From positions 62,001 through 126,000 of the forward strand of contig NZ_JAGQCU010000002.1 in assembly GCF_024346355.1 (NCBI RefSeq): a stretch of DNA of 64,000 bases, read 5' to 3'. The position numbers and the translations under genes are program-made. Source of the stretch: Cyanobium sp. ATX 6A2. Lineage in GTDB: Bacteria; Cyanobacteriota; Cyanobacteriia; PCC-6307; Cyanobiaceae. Every line of letters begins with the position of its first letter. Position 1 is the stretch's first letter. Of this stretch, positions 50,654-57,455 are shown one piece after another. The notes below the pieces were generated by a model, which saw only the letters and a list, made by a program, of their open reading frames with translations, did not search any database and had not been told where the DNA came from.

Positions 50654-51154
50654 TCACACCAGGCCTGCATCCAGCAGACCACTGATGCGCTGCGACAGCT
50701 CGTCGAAACAGGCGGAGAAGGCCCGCCGGGCCTCCTGGGTCTCCTGATGGGCGGCCGGATCGGGCAGGCCCCAGTGCAGCCTGTTCGGCTCGCCTGGCAG
50801 CGCCCCGCAGTTCTGAGCCGCGTGGTCACAAACCGTGATCACCAGATCGAAGGGGGCCTCCGCCGCGTTCAGCACCGTCGACAGGCTCTTGCTGGAGTAG
50901 CGGGTGGGGTCCACGGGCAGACGGCGGATCTGCTCCAGGGCCAGCGGATGGACCCGGCCCGTGGGGGCGCTGCCGGCGCTGGCGACGTCAACAGCCCCCT
51001 CACCCAGGGCCTGGAAGAGGGCCTCGGCCATGATGCTGCGGGCAGAGTTGCCGGTGCAGACCACCAGCACACGCCTGCTGGCGAGGTTGTCTCGAGCGGG
51101 GTTGTGGGTTGCCACGGTGGTGGTGGATGTGCTGTTCGGCGCAGGGGTGTTCAA
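50654..51154 (-). CDS. arsC: Arsenate reductase, low-molecular-weight phosphatase type
   Basis: Reduces arsenate to arsenite, the substrate of ArsM. About 166 residues. The phosphatase-like loop VLVVCTGNSARS holds the nucleophile Cys33 in CX5R. Two more cysteines, Cys109 and Cys116 (VCDHAAQNCGALP), match the resolving pair of thioredoxin-coupled ArsC. The TTG start at 51154 overlaps the arsS stop; an internal GTG at 51115 would also leave the full catalytic domain. Last gene of the operon sigma factor-anti-sigma factor-arsS-arsC. Confidence 0.92.
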   Translation of the reverse strand: MNTPAPNSTSTTTVATHNPARDNLASRRVLVVCTGNSARSIMAEALFQALGEGAVDVASAGSAPTGRVHPLALEQIRRLPVDPTRYSSKSLSTVLNAAEAPFDLVITVCDHAAQNCGALPGEPNRLHWGLPDPAAHQETQEARRAFSACFDELSQRISGLLDAGLV

Positions 51155-52134
51155 CTCAGGGCCCCCCCACAGCTGGAGCCGGCTCCGGCGCTGCAGCCGA
51201 AACAGTGATCGGCCACCGCGATCGACTCACCGCTGGGGTCGTGCTCCAGCAGCTGGCGCAGGTGGCGCCGTGGGTCGCGGCCGCCGGCCGCCAGGCGCAG
51301 CATCTGCAGACCCAGCATCTGGTTGAAGTCGCAGTCGTAGAGAAAGCCCTGCCAGTCCACGCTCAGCGTGGAGCGGCACATCACCTGGGCCAGGTTGGCC
51401 GGGTTGTGGTGGCTCCGCAGCAGGTCCATGTAGCGCTCCAGCTCGCCCTGCTGGCGGAGCACCGCCGCGAAGCGCTGGATGGGCATGTTGGTGATCGTGT
51501 AGAGCCGGTTGAAGCGGATGCCGAAGTGCTCGGCCAGCTCCCGCCGGTAGTCGGCCTCCAGCAGCCCCTGGGGCGGCGGCAGGCTGGGACCCTGGGGGTT
51601 GTACACCAGATCCAGCTCCAGGCCCGAGCCCTCGGCGCCGTAGCCCAGGGCGTTGAGCTGCCGCAGGCCGGCGATGCTGCGCTCGAACACGCCATCGCCG
51701 CGCTGCCGGTCGACGTTGGCGGCGCTGTAGCAGGGCAGCGAGGCCACCACCGTCACCCCCTGATCAGCCAGGAAGGCCGCCAGATCCCCCTGGCCGGGCT
51801 CCCTGAGGATGGTGAGGTTGCAGCGGTCGATCACCGCCACCCCCAGTTTGCGGGCCCGCTCCACCAGATCCCGGAAGCCGGGATGGAGTTCCGGGGCGCC
51901 ACCGGTGAGATCCAGGCCGGTGATGCCCCGCGCCTGCAGCACCGCCGGTACCAGGGCGATGGTGTCCGCATCCATCATCTCGGTGCGGCTGGGGCCGGCG
52001 TTCACATGGCAGTGGCTGCAGCTCTGGTTGCAGCGGTAGCCGAGGTTCACCTGCAGGGTGGCGAGCTGGCTGCGGCTCAGGGCCGGGAACGCCGTGGGCG
52101 GAGCTTCAGACACTGGTGAGCAGCTGAGGGCCAT
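51151..52134 (-). CDS. arsS: Arsenosugar biosynthesis radical SAM protein ArsS
   Basis: Radical-SAM enzyme that joins a deoxyadenosyl group to dimethylarsenite, the step leading to arsenosugars. The protein has 327 residues. The 4Fe-4S motif is GYRCNQSCSHCHVNAG (Cys35, Cys39, Cys42), followed by LDLTGGAPELHPGFRDLV. The Cys-rich C terminus reads HCFGCSAGAGSSCGG. Many family members carry selenocysteine; here ordinary codons are used and the frame is uninterrupted. The ATG lies 29 bases inside the anti-sigma gene, and the stop overlaps the arsC start. Confidence 0.95.
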   Translation of the reverse strand: MALSCSPVSEAPPTAFPALSRSQLATLQVNLGYRCNQSCSHCHVNAGPSRTEMMDADTIALVPAVLQARGITGLDLTGGAPELHPGFRDLVERARKLGVAVIDRCNLTILREPGQGDLAAFLADQGVTVVASLPCYSAANVDRQRGDGVFERSIAGLRQLNALGYGAEGSGLELDLVYNPQGPSLPPPQGLLEADYRRELAEHFGIRFNRLYTITNMPIQRFAAVLRQQGELERYMDLLRSHHNPANLAQVMCRSTLSVDWQGFLYDCDFNQMLGLQMLRLAAGGRDPRRHLRQLLEHDPSGESIAVADHCFGCSAGAGSSCGGALS

Positions 52135-52840
52135 CGGGGGTGCTGGTATCGGTGCGGAGGGGCTCGAGGGTGATGCTGAGGGCCTGGGCCCCGCTGGTGG
52201 GCTGGCTGGGGATCGGCATCACCACGCTGCCGTCGGCATTGGGCACGAAGTGCACGCAGCGCTTGGTGGTCCCGCCCACGCTGGCCCAAAGGCGGTACAC
52301 ATGGCTGGGCGGAGCCGGCGGAAGTCCGTGGATCAGCAGCAGGTTGTGGGTCTGGCCGGGGTTCACCACCACCTGGCCGAAGAGTTCTGGATGCCCTTCG
52401 GTGCCCCGCATCGGCAGGGTGCGGCTGGCCTGCAGGGCTGGTCCCAGCCCGGTGGGCGCCGGTGGGGCCTGCCGCAGGCTGGCCATTTCCCCGCGCAACT
52501 GCACCACCTGGGTCCCCAGGGCCACCAGGGCGAAGGCCATGGCGGCCAGGCCGAGCTGGGCGGGCTGAGGTCGCCAGCGCTCGGCCTGGCCGGGGGAGCG
52601 GGGTTGGCGCCGATCCTGTTCCGCCCGCAGCAGCCGCTGGCGCAGGCGCGGCGGCGGCTCCGCGGCCCCGGGCAGGGCCATCGGCAGCAGCTGCAGGGTC
52701 AGGCGCAGGTCATCGAGCTGGCGCTGCAGATCAGGGCAGCTGGCGAGGGCATCCTGCAGCTCCTGCCGCTCGCGTTCATCGAGGTCGCCGAGCACGTAGC
52801 CGGCCAGGAGTTCATCGAGGTGGGGGTCAGCGGGGCTCAT
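52106..52840 (-). CDS. RskA-like anti-sigma factor
   Basis: About 244 residues. The N-terminal 45 (HLDELLAGYVLGDLDERERQ) match the anti-sigma domain without an HxxxCxxC zinc site. One transmembrane helix lies at about 96-112 (LGLAAMAFALVALGTQVVQL). The outer C-terminal half shows the RskA domain pattern: HVYRLWASVGGTTKRCVHFV, then ALSITLEPLR followed by TSTPDGPQLL. It would hold the adjacent sigma factor at the membrane until a signal triggers release. ATG at 52840 overlaps the sigma gene stop by 14 bases. Confidence 0.88.
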   Translation of the reverse strand: MSPADPHLDELLAGYVLGDLDERERQELQDALASCPDLQRQLDDLRLTLQLLPMALPGAAEPPPRLRQRLLRAEQDRRQPRSPGQAERWRPQPAQLGLAAMAFALVALGTQVVQLRGEMASLRQAPPAPTGLGPALQASRTLPMRGTEGHPELFGQVVVNPGQTHNLLLIHGLPPAPPSHVYRLWASVGGTTKRCVHFVPNADGSVVMPIPSQPTSGAQALSITLEPLRTDTSTPDGPQLLTSV

Positions 52841-53417
52841 GGCGATCGGCAAGGGAAGGGGGGGTGAGGAGGGGGGCGGAGGAGTCGGCGGCGAAATCCT
52901 GGAGCTGCCGGCGCAGGGCGAGCAGGCCCTGGCGGGAGCGGGTTTTCACGGTGCCCAGGGGAATCTGCAGGTGCTCGGCGATCCCCGTTTGGCTCATGCC
53001 CTCGTAGTAGGCCAGCTCCAGCACCTGGCGCTGGTTGGCGTGGATCTGGGCCAGGGCAGCGCGCATGCGTTCGGCCAGATCCCCCAGCTCGGCCCAGTCG
53101 TGGGGGCTGCGCTGGTGCCCCCCCAGCAGCTGGGTCGACCAGCGCTGCAGCACCTGCCAGCGGTTGCGCTGCTGGTTGAGGCGGTTGATCGCCATCGAGC
53201 GGGTGAGCAGCAGCAGGTAGGCCAGCACCGGCCCCCGACTGGGGTCGTAGCGCTCCTGGCGCCAGTAGCGCAGGAACACGTCCTGCACCAGATCCTCTGC
53301 GGCGCTGGGGTTGCGGCAGAGGCGCAGGGCCAGGCGATAGACGGCCGGGCTGTAGGCGTCGTACAGGCCGGCCAGATCACCGGGTGGTGGTGGCAGGTCG
53401 TGATCGGCGACGCCCAT
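52827..53417 (-). CDS. ECF-type sigma-70 factor (SigK-like)
   Basis: About 196 residues. Region 2 reads LYDAYSPAVYRLALRLCRNP and AAEDLVQDVFLRYWRQ; region 4 reads RQVLELAYYEGMSQTGIAEH and IPLGTVKTRSRQGLLALRRQ. No sigma-1 or sigma-3 region, hence ECF. First gene of a four-gene operon ending in arsS and arsC, so it probably controls arsenic genes or responds to thiol stress; that is inference. ATG 53417 is preferred; 53435 is also in frame. Confidence 0.92.
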   Translation of the reverse strand: MGVADHDLPPPPGDLAGLYDAYSPAVYRLALRLCRNPSAAEDLVQDVFLRYWRQERYDPSRGPVLAYLLLLTRSMAINRLNQQRNRWQVLQRWSTQLLGGHQRSPHDWAELGDLAERMRAALAQIHANQRQVLELAYYEGMSQTGIAEHLQIPLGTVKTRSRQGLLALRRQLQDFAADSSAPLLTPPSLADRHEPR

Positions 53418-53519
53418 GGCTGGATGGTGAACCATGCCGGATATACCCGTGGCCACCGTGATCGGTTTGCGCCCTCCGCAGCTTGGCCGGGTGGAGCTGC
53501 CTTCCGCTGAACTGGGGCG

Positions 53520-54857
53520 ATGGCCAGCAAGCGCACCCTCAATGCCCACAACCTTGAAGCGCTCGGTGCCGCAGCCCTGGCCGAGCTGCTGCTGGAGGTG
53601 AGCAGCGGCAGTGCGGTGCTCCAGCGGCGGCTGCGGCTGGCCCTGGCAGCCGCTGAGGGTGCTGAGGGCGCGGCCCGGGAGGTGCGCAAGCGCCTGGCGG
53701 CGATTGCCCGCGCCACCACCTTCGTGGATTCGCGCAAACGCGCGGCGTTGCTGGCGGATCTGGAGGCCCAGCGCCGAGCGATCAGCACACCGATTGCCCA
53801 GAGCGATCCGGCCCTGGCCGTCCAGTTGCTGGTGCGTTTCCTGCTGCTGGCCGATGGGGTGATGGAGCGCTGCTCCGACACCACCGGCGTGGTGATCGGC
53901 GTGTTCCGCAGGGCGGCGGACGATCTGGAGCCGTTGGCCAGGGCCGCCCCCATCACGCCCCAGGCGCTGGCCGAGTCGCTGGCCGAACTGCTCAACGAGA
54001 ACGGATTCGGCCAGTTCGATCAGCTCATCGCCGGCCTCGCCCCGCTCCTGGGAGAGGACGGGCTGGACCACCTCGAGAACACCCTGCTCGAGCGCGGCGG
54101 CATCGATCGCGCCTTGAGGGGGCAGATCGCCGAGGCGCGGGGCGATGTGGATGCCTATCTGGCGCTGTTCGACGACCGCCAGCTGGGCTGGCCCGACACC
54201 GCCGCCGATGTGGCCCTGCGCCTGCTGCGGGCGGGCCGGGCCGAGCAGGCCCTCGCCGTGCTGGAGCGGGCCTCGCGAGCCGCGGCCAGCCTCGATGCCC
54301 CGGCCTGGGACGACGCCCACATCGCTGTGCTCGAGGCCCTCGGTCGCCGCGAGGAGGCCCAGCACCGTCGCTGGCAGTGCTTCTGCCGCACGCTCTCGAT
54401 CACCCAGCTGCGTGCCTACCTCCAGCGCCTCGACGACTTCGAGGATGTGGAGGCCGAAGCGAAGGCCCTGGCGGTGGCCGAGGCCCATCCCCAGCCGCTG
54501 CTGGCACTGCAATTCCTGGTGGCCTGGCCGGCCCTCTCCCGAGCTGCCCGCTACGTGATGGCGCATTGGCAGGCCTGGGATGGCGACGCCTTCGAGATCT
54601 ACGGCCCCGCCGCCGAGCGTCTCAGCGCCGACCACCCCCTGGCGGCCACCGTGCTGCTGCGGGCGATGGTGGTGTTCGCGCTGGTGATGGGCCGCGCCAA
54701 GCGCTTTCGCCACGCCGCCGAGCACCTGCGCGCCTGCGATCTGCTGGCCTCCCGCATCGACGACTGGCAGGGTGTGGAGCCCCACTCCAGCTTTGTGGGG
54801 CGGCTGCGGGAGGCCTACGCCACGAGCCGGAGCTTCTGGCGGCTGCTGGAGCGCTGA
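53520..54857 (+). CDS. DUF6880-type hypothetical protein
   Basis: A 445-residue largely helical protein. The N terminus TLNAHNLEALGAAALAELLL, the AREVRKRLAAIARATTFVDS block, and LLADGVMERCSDTTGVVIGV match a family I recall as DUF6880, mostly from proteobacteria; this hints at horizontal transfer. The middle resembles TPR-like repeats (ALRLLRAGRAEQALAVLERA). Function unknown. Divergent from the sigma factor gene, about 100 bases between starts. Confidence 0.78.
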   Translation: MASKRTLNAHNLEALGAAALAELLLEVSSGSAVLQRRLRLALAAAEGAEGAAREVRKRLAAIARATTFVDSRKRAALLADLEAQRRAISTPIAQSDPALAVQLLVRFLLLADGVMERCSDTTGVVIGVFRRAADDLEPLARAAPITPQALAESLAELLNENGFGQFDQLIAGLAPLLGEDGLDHLENTLLERGGIDRALRGQIAEARGDVDAYLALFDDRQLGWPDTAADVALRLLRAGRAEQALAVLERASRAAASLDAPAWDDAHIAVLEALGRREEAQHRRWQCFCRTLSITQLRAYLQRLDDFEDVEAEAKALAVAEAHPQPLLALQFLVAWPALSRAARYVMAHWQAWDGDAFEIYGPAAERLSADHPLAATVLLRAMVVFALVMGRAKRFRHAAEHLRACDLLASRIDDWQGVEPHSSFVGRLREAYATSRSFWRLLER

Positions 54858-54892
54858 TCAGGTGTGGTCGTGGCGGTGGCGGGGGGCTTCTG

Positions 54893-54951
54893 AGCTGGTC
54901 AGCCTGTCGGTAGACAGCACTGCGCTCCCGCTTGCGCCCCGCCACGGCCAA
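54893..54951 (-). pseudogene. RelE toxin C-terminal remnant
   Basis: On the minus strand this reads LAVAGRKRERSAVYRQADQL, nearly the same as the end of the RelE-type toxin at 56316 (VVAVGKRERNAVYRQADQR). At DNA level the block gacagcaNtgcgctcccgcttgc is shared. Nothing upstream resembles the rest of RelE, so only the tail survives. Confidence 0.6.
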
Positions 54952-55061
54952 CCGAACGTAGGGTCGTGTATCTACAGCAGGCCGTGGAAGGCCGAGTGGA
55001 TTCCTTGACGCAGTCCCAACCCCAGGGCCGATCGGTTGATGCAGGCCGCCACTTCCAGCAG

Positions 55062-55301
55062 GCGATCCGCCGCTGAGGCAACAGCCTGGCAGTGAGGCTC
55101 CCCGCCGATTGCCTGCGCCAGGCCGGACTGCAGGAAGGCGACCAGATCGAGATCGTTGTTGGCCCCGATGGCCGGCTGAGTCTGGAGCCTTTGCACAAGC
55201 TGGATCGCTCAGCTCTGGCCGCTGACCTTCGCCGGCTGCAGACCTCCATGCCCCTCACTCCCTCGGTGATCGAGGACTGCCGCACCAGTGAGCGCTGGTG
55301 A
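55062..55301 (+). pseudogene. MazE/AbrB-type antitoxin interrupted at its conserved Trp
   Basis: One frame reads AIRR-stop-GNSLAVRLPADCLRQAG, then LQEGDQIEIVVGPDGRLSLE. In MazE/AbrB swapped-hairpin antitoxins this is IRRWGNSLAVRLP, so the Trp codon TGG is TGA here (55074-55076). No start codon in frame remains upstream. Restart at GTG 55092 would give 69 residues lacking the first beta strand needed for DNA binding, though the toxin-binding tail (55193-55301) would survive. The VapC-type toxin gene begins 14 bases later. Confidence 0.75.
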
Positions 55302-55314
55302 CGCTGACCCAGCG

Positions 55315-55653
55315 ATGATCTATCTCGACACCAGCGTGGTGGTCGCGCTGCTGACTCCAGAAGAGCGCAGCCCGCAGGCCCTCGACTGGTTTGAGCAGTG
55401 CCGCGAAACCCTGATCAGCAGCGACTGGCTGATCACCGAGACCCACAGCGCCCTGGGCATCAAGCAACGTCACCATGGCCTCAGCCCGCAGGCACGCCAG
55501 GCGGCGGGGGAGCAGTTCGAGCGACTGCTGCAGGCCGGTGATGCCCTGCATCTGGTGGTGGCGCTCCACAGCCGCTGCACCCAGCTGGCCAGCTTCGATG
55601 GGCGGATGCAGCAAGCCGCCGCTGCACTGGGCCTGAGTCCGACACTGACATAA
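55315..55653 (+). CDS. VapC-type PIN-domain toxin, possibly internally shortened
   Basis: A 112-residue PIN ribonuclease domain. Acidic residues remain: [13 protein letters not shown] (first Asp), [16 protein letters not shown] (Glu), [11 protein letters not shown] (Asp), [12 protein letters not shown] (last Asp). Standard members have about 135-140 residues; the segment between FERLL and QAGDALHL seems to lack about 25-30 residues that normally form a helix and strand. It would therefore be an in-frame deletion and may be inactive. ATG 55315 gives the canonical N terminus; GTG at 55288 is alternative. Confidence 0.72.
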   Translation: MIYLDTSVVVALLTPEERSPQALDWFEQCRETLISSDWLITETHSALGIKQRHHGLSPQARQAAGEQFERLLQAGDALHLVVALHSRCTQLASFDGRMQQAAAALGLSPTLT

Positions 55654-55675
55654 GACACCAATCCGCGGCAGGGCC

Positions 55676-55918
55676 ATGACATCACCGTCACTCCCCAATG
55701 AACTCACCACCCAGCAGGCCGCTGATCTGCTGACTGTGTCGCGGCCGTTCCTGATTGAGCAGCTGGAGCGAGGGGAGATCCCCTTTCGCAAGGTCGGCAC
55801 CCACCAGCGCATTCGCCTGGCCGACCTGATGGCCTACAGGCACGCCATCGATCATCAGCGTGTCGTGGCCCTCGATGAATTGGCCGCCCAGGCTCAGGAG
55901 CTCGGCATGGGTTGCTGA
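55676..55918 (+). CDS. Orphan excisionase-like HTH antitoxin
   Basis: An 80-residue protein with a MerR/excisionase-type winged [23 protein letters not shown], then [20 protein letters not shown]. The C-terminal helix ([19 protein letters not shown]) resembles the toxin-binding tail of antitoxins that pair with PIN toxins. No matching toxin lies downstream; instead there is a TOTE-type remnant on the other strand. It could be a surviving antitoxin (anti-addiction) or simply a relic. Confidence 0.7.
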   Translation: MTSPSLPNELTTQQAADLLTVSRPFLIEQLERGEIPFRKVGTHQRIRLADLMAYRHAIDHQRVVALDELAAQAQELGMGC

Positions 55919-56303
55919 TCTGAAATCAGCGAATACCCCATCGCCCGGTAGCCCCGCAGCCGCCGCTCCCACATGCGTTGCGGCACAGGCCAACCGCGGC
56001 TTTTCGCAGATGCCTGGCCGCCACTCATTGGCGCAGGCCGGCGCATAGCCCGATCGCCCGCTGCTGTTGGTGCCAGCGCAGGGCATGGACATCGTCACGG
56101 CCGCGGAAGAGACGCCGGAAGAGCACCACCTTCTCCTGCGTGGAAACGGGACCCTTGACTGGGGCCTGGAGTGAAATTGGCGCAGGTTCAGATGGGGCAG
56201 GTGCGCCGGAGCGCCAGGCGATTCCTTGGGCCTCCAGCAGGGCAATCAGTCGGGCGTCCTCCTGACGTAGCTCATCCAGCTCAGAGGGCTTGGAGTCGGC
56301 CAT
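55893..56303 (-). pseudogene. Frameshifted, internally deleted remnant of a TOTE-type primase/helicase
   Basis: Three pieces in three frames. From ATG 56303: DELRQEDARLIALLEAQGIA and EKVVLFRRLFRGRDDVHALR, matching the start of TOTE conflict-system archaeo-eukaryotic primase proteins. After a shift near 56062-56073: SGRSGYAPACANEWRPGICE followed by KPR (to about 55994), the next conserved block with its Cys/Trp. Then a third frame from about 55977 reads RMWERRLRGYRAMGYSLIS, resembling the end of the helicase part. The primase catalytic core and nearly all of the helicase are gone. Confidence 0.72.
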
Positions 56304-56315
56304 GGGGCATGGGCT

Positions 56316-56597
56316 TCAGCGCTGATCGGCCTGGCGATAGACAGCATTGCGCTCCCGCTTGCCCACTGCCACAACAAGCACCAGCACATCGCGATCCCGC
56401 ACTTCGTAGACGAGGCGAAATCCGGCGGCGCGGAGTTTGATCTTGTAGCGATGACTGGATCCCCGCAGCTTGCTGGCGGGAATCCGCGGTTCGATCAGCC
56501 GTTCGGCCAACTTCTTCTTGAACTGCTCTCGAATCCCTGCGGTCAAGGTCCGCCATTCCCGCAGGGCCTCGGGATGAAAGGCCAGCTCATAGGGCAT
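56316..56597 (-). CDS. RelE/ParE-family toxin
   Basis: A 93-residue RelE-superfamily mRNA interferase or gyrase poison. YELAFHPEALREWRTLTAGI, ASKLRGSSHRYKIKLRAAGF, RLVYEVRDRDVLVLVVAVGK and the basic tail RERNAVYRQADQR follow the RelE fold with Arg/Lys active-site residues. The ATG lies 11 bases inside the upstream antitoxin gene, so the pair is translationally coupled. No damage visible; appears to be the only intact toxin-antitoxin pair of this island. Confidence 0.87.
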   Translation of the reverse strand: MPYELAFHPEALREWRTLTAGIREQFKKKLAERLIEPRIPASKLRGSSHRYKIKLRAAGFRLVYEVRDRDVLVLVVAVGKRERNAVYRQADQR

Positions 56598-56841
56598 CGA
56601 GGCTGACCCGCAGCGGCTCCTGCCCATCCGCCAGCCGGGCATCGGCAATGCGGCCCAGCTCCAGGTCTTCCACGAGATCCATCAACTCCTCGTAGGCCCG
56701 GGCCGGAACGCAGTAGAAGGCCGGCTCGTTGCGGTTGAGCACCGCGACCGCCATCCCTTCACCGGCCGCCACGGTGGCCATGGGGTTCTTCTTGTGTTCC
56801 GAGATGCTTACGGCGGTCTCGGTCAGCACGCGGTGCACCAT
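56587..56841 (-). CDS. Phd/YefM-family antitoxin
   Basis: An 84-residue antitoxin. RVLTETAVSISEHKKNPMAT, GEGMAVAVLNRNEPAFYCVP and ARAYEELMDLVEDLELGRIA follow the Phd/YefM DNA-binding fold and acidic toxin-binding tail (LADGQEPLRVSLDAL). Upstream of and overlapping the RelE-type toxin. Such antitoxins repress their own promoter, which would lie just above 56841; no operator repeat stands out there. Confidence 0.88.
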   Translation of the reverse strand: MVHRVLTETAVSISEHKKNPMATVAAGEGMAVAVLNRNEPAFYCVPARAYEELMDLVEDLELGRIADARLADGQEPLRVSLDAL

Positions 56842-57338
56842 CAGCGGGTCAGACCAGGTCAGGACCGTATCTTAGGTCGCCTGTCAGGTCTCGGGTTCGG
56901 TCGATCCTGTGCGGCGCTCCGGACCGATCAAGGACGGTCAACACGGAAATCGCTGGGCAGTGGAGCTGATGATCTCCGTCGATCCTGCTGATCGCCCAAC
57001 GAACATCCTGGTATCGCCGCAGTGCCTGGGGATCGATCGGTCGTTGGTTGAATCGCCGCGTGGACAAGTTTGCTTGGGTGGTGATGTTGGGCCGCACTCA
57101 GCCCCACTCTCTGCCAACCCTCAACCCGAGCGACCTGCTGAGGCATCGAGACTCAGCTGACTCCACACGGGTGGAGTCAGCTCAGACAATGAAACGACCA
57201 GCAGGGAGAAGCACTGTGAGAAGGTTGAACCAATCGCTGGCACTGCCTTTCACCCCCAGTCAACCTCTGGCATGCCGCCAACGAGTGCCAAGCAAGGCGA
57301 TCGCTTGAGCGACAACAGTTTTCAGGTCTGGACTGAAA
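56842..57338. other. Non-coding stretch of about 500 bases between the Phd-RelE pair and tRNA-Gly
   Basis: No recognised gene. Short frames on both strands (for example minus 56849-57097) match nothing I know. A strong hairpin lies at 57155-57182 and another at 57319-57339 right at the tRNA 3' end. Less GC-rich than the core genes. It is probably the eroded edge of the island. Confidence 0.5.
57155..57182. repeat. Perfect 12-bp inverted repeat with 4-base loop
   Basis: AGCTGACTCCAC (57155-57166) and GTGGAGTCAGCT (57171-57182) pair perfectly around ACGG. No gene end lies close on either strand, so it is not clearly a terminator. It may be an operator, a structured RNA or a mobile-element end. 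Confidence 0.6.
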
Positions 57339-57339
57339 A
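57319..57339 (-). terminator. Hairpin directly downstream of tRNA-Gly
   Basis: TTTTCAG (57319-57325) and CTGAAAA (57333-57339) form a seven-bp stem with a seven-base loop starting at the tRNA discriminator position. It may serve as a 3' end or processing signal; a run of U after the stem is lacking. Confidence 0.4.
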
Positions 57340-57410
57340 GCGGGTGACCGGGCTCGAACCGGCGACGTTCAGCTTGGGAAGCTGACATTCTACCACTGAA
57401 TTACACCCGC
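57339..57410 (-). tRNA. tRNA-Gly (CCC anticodon)
   Basis: Read on the minus strand, GCGGGTG (acceptor) pairs with CACCCGC. The anticodon stem TCAGC/GCTGA encloses loop TTCCCAA, giving anticodon CCC for GGG codons. The TψC arm GCCGGTTCGAGCCCGGT is intact, discriminator U fits bacterial tRNA-Gly, and no CCA is encoded. Total 72 bases. The 3' end faces the toxin-antitoxin island, the usual position for integration sites. Confidence 0.93.
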
Positions 57411-57414
57411 AAGT

Positions 57415-57446
57415 GATAAGCAACTGGCAGGTGACAGTTGCTTATC
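57415..57446 (-). terminator. 12-bp perfect hairpin between the aminotransferase gene and tRNA-Gly
   Basis: GATAAGCAACTG (57415-57426) and CAGTTGCTTATC (57435-57446) pair perfectly around GCAGGTGA. It lies nine bases after the aminotransferase stop and four bases before the tRNA 5' end. No U-run follows, so it may be either a terminator or a 5' processing element for the tRNA. Confidence 0.6.
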
Positions 57447-57455
57447 CAATGCAGC

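Noticed and set aside
51151-51250. In-frame selenocysteine TGA in ArsS
   Set aside because: The Cys-rich end is read with ordinary codons and the frame runs cleanly to its stop.
56839-57361. att-like duplication of the tRNA-Gly 3' end (agcgggt near 56843)
   Set aside because: Only about seven bases match the tRNA end, too short to claim an attachment site.
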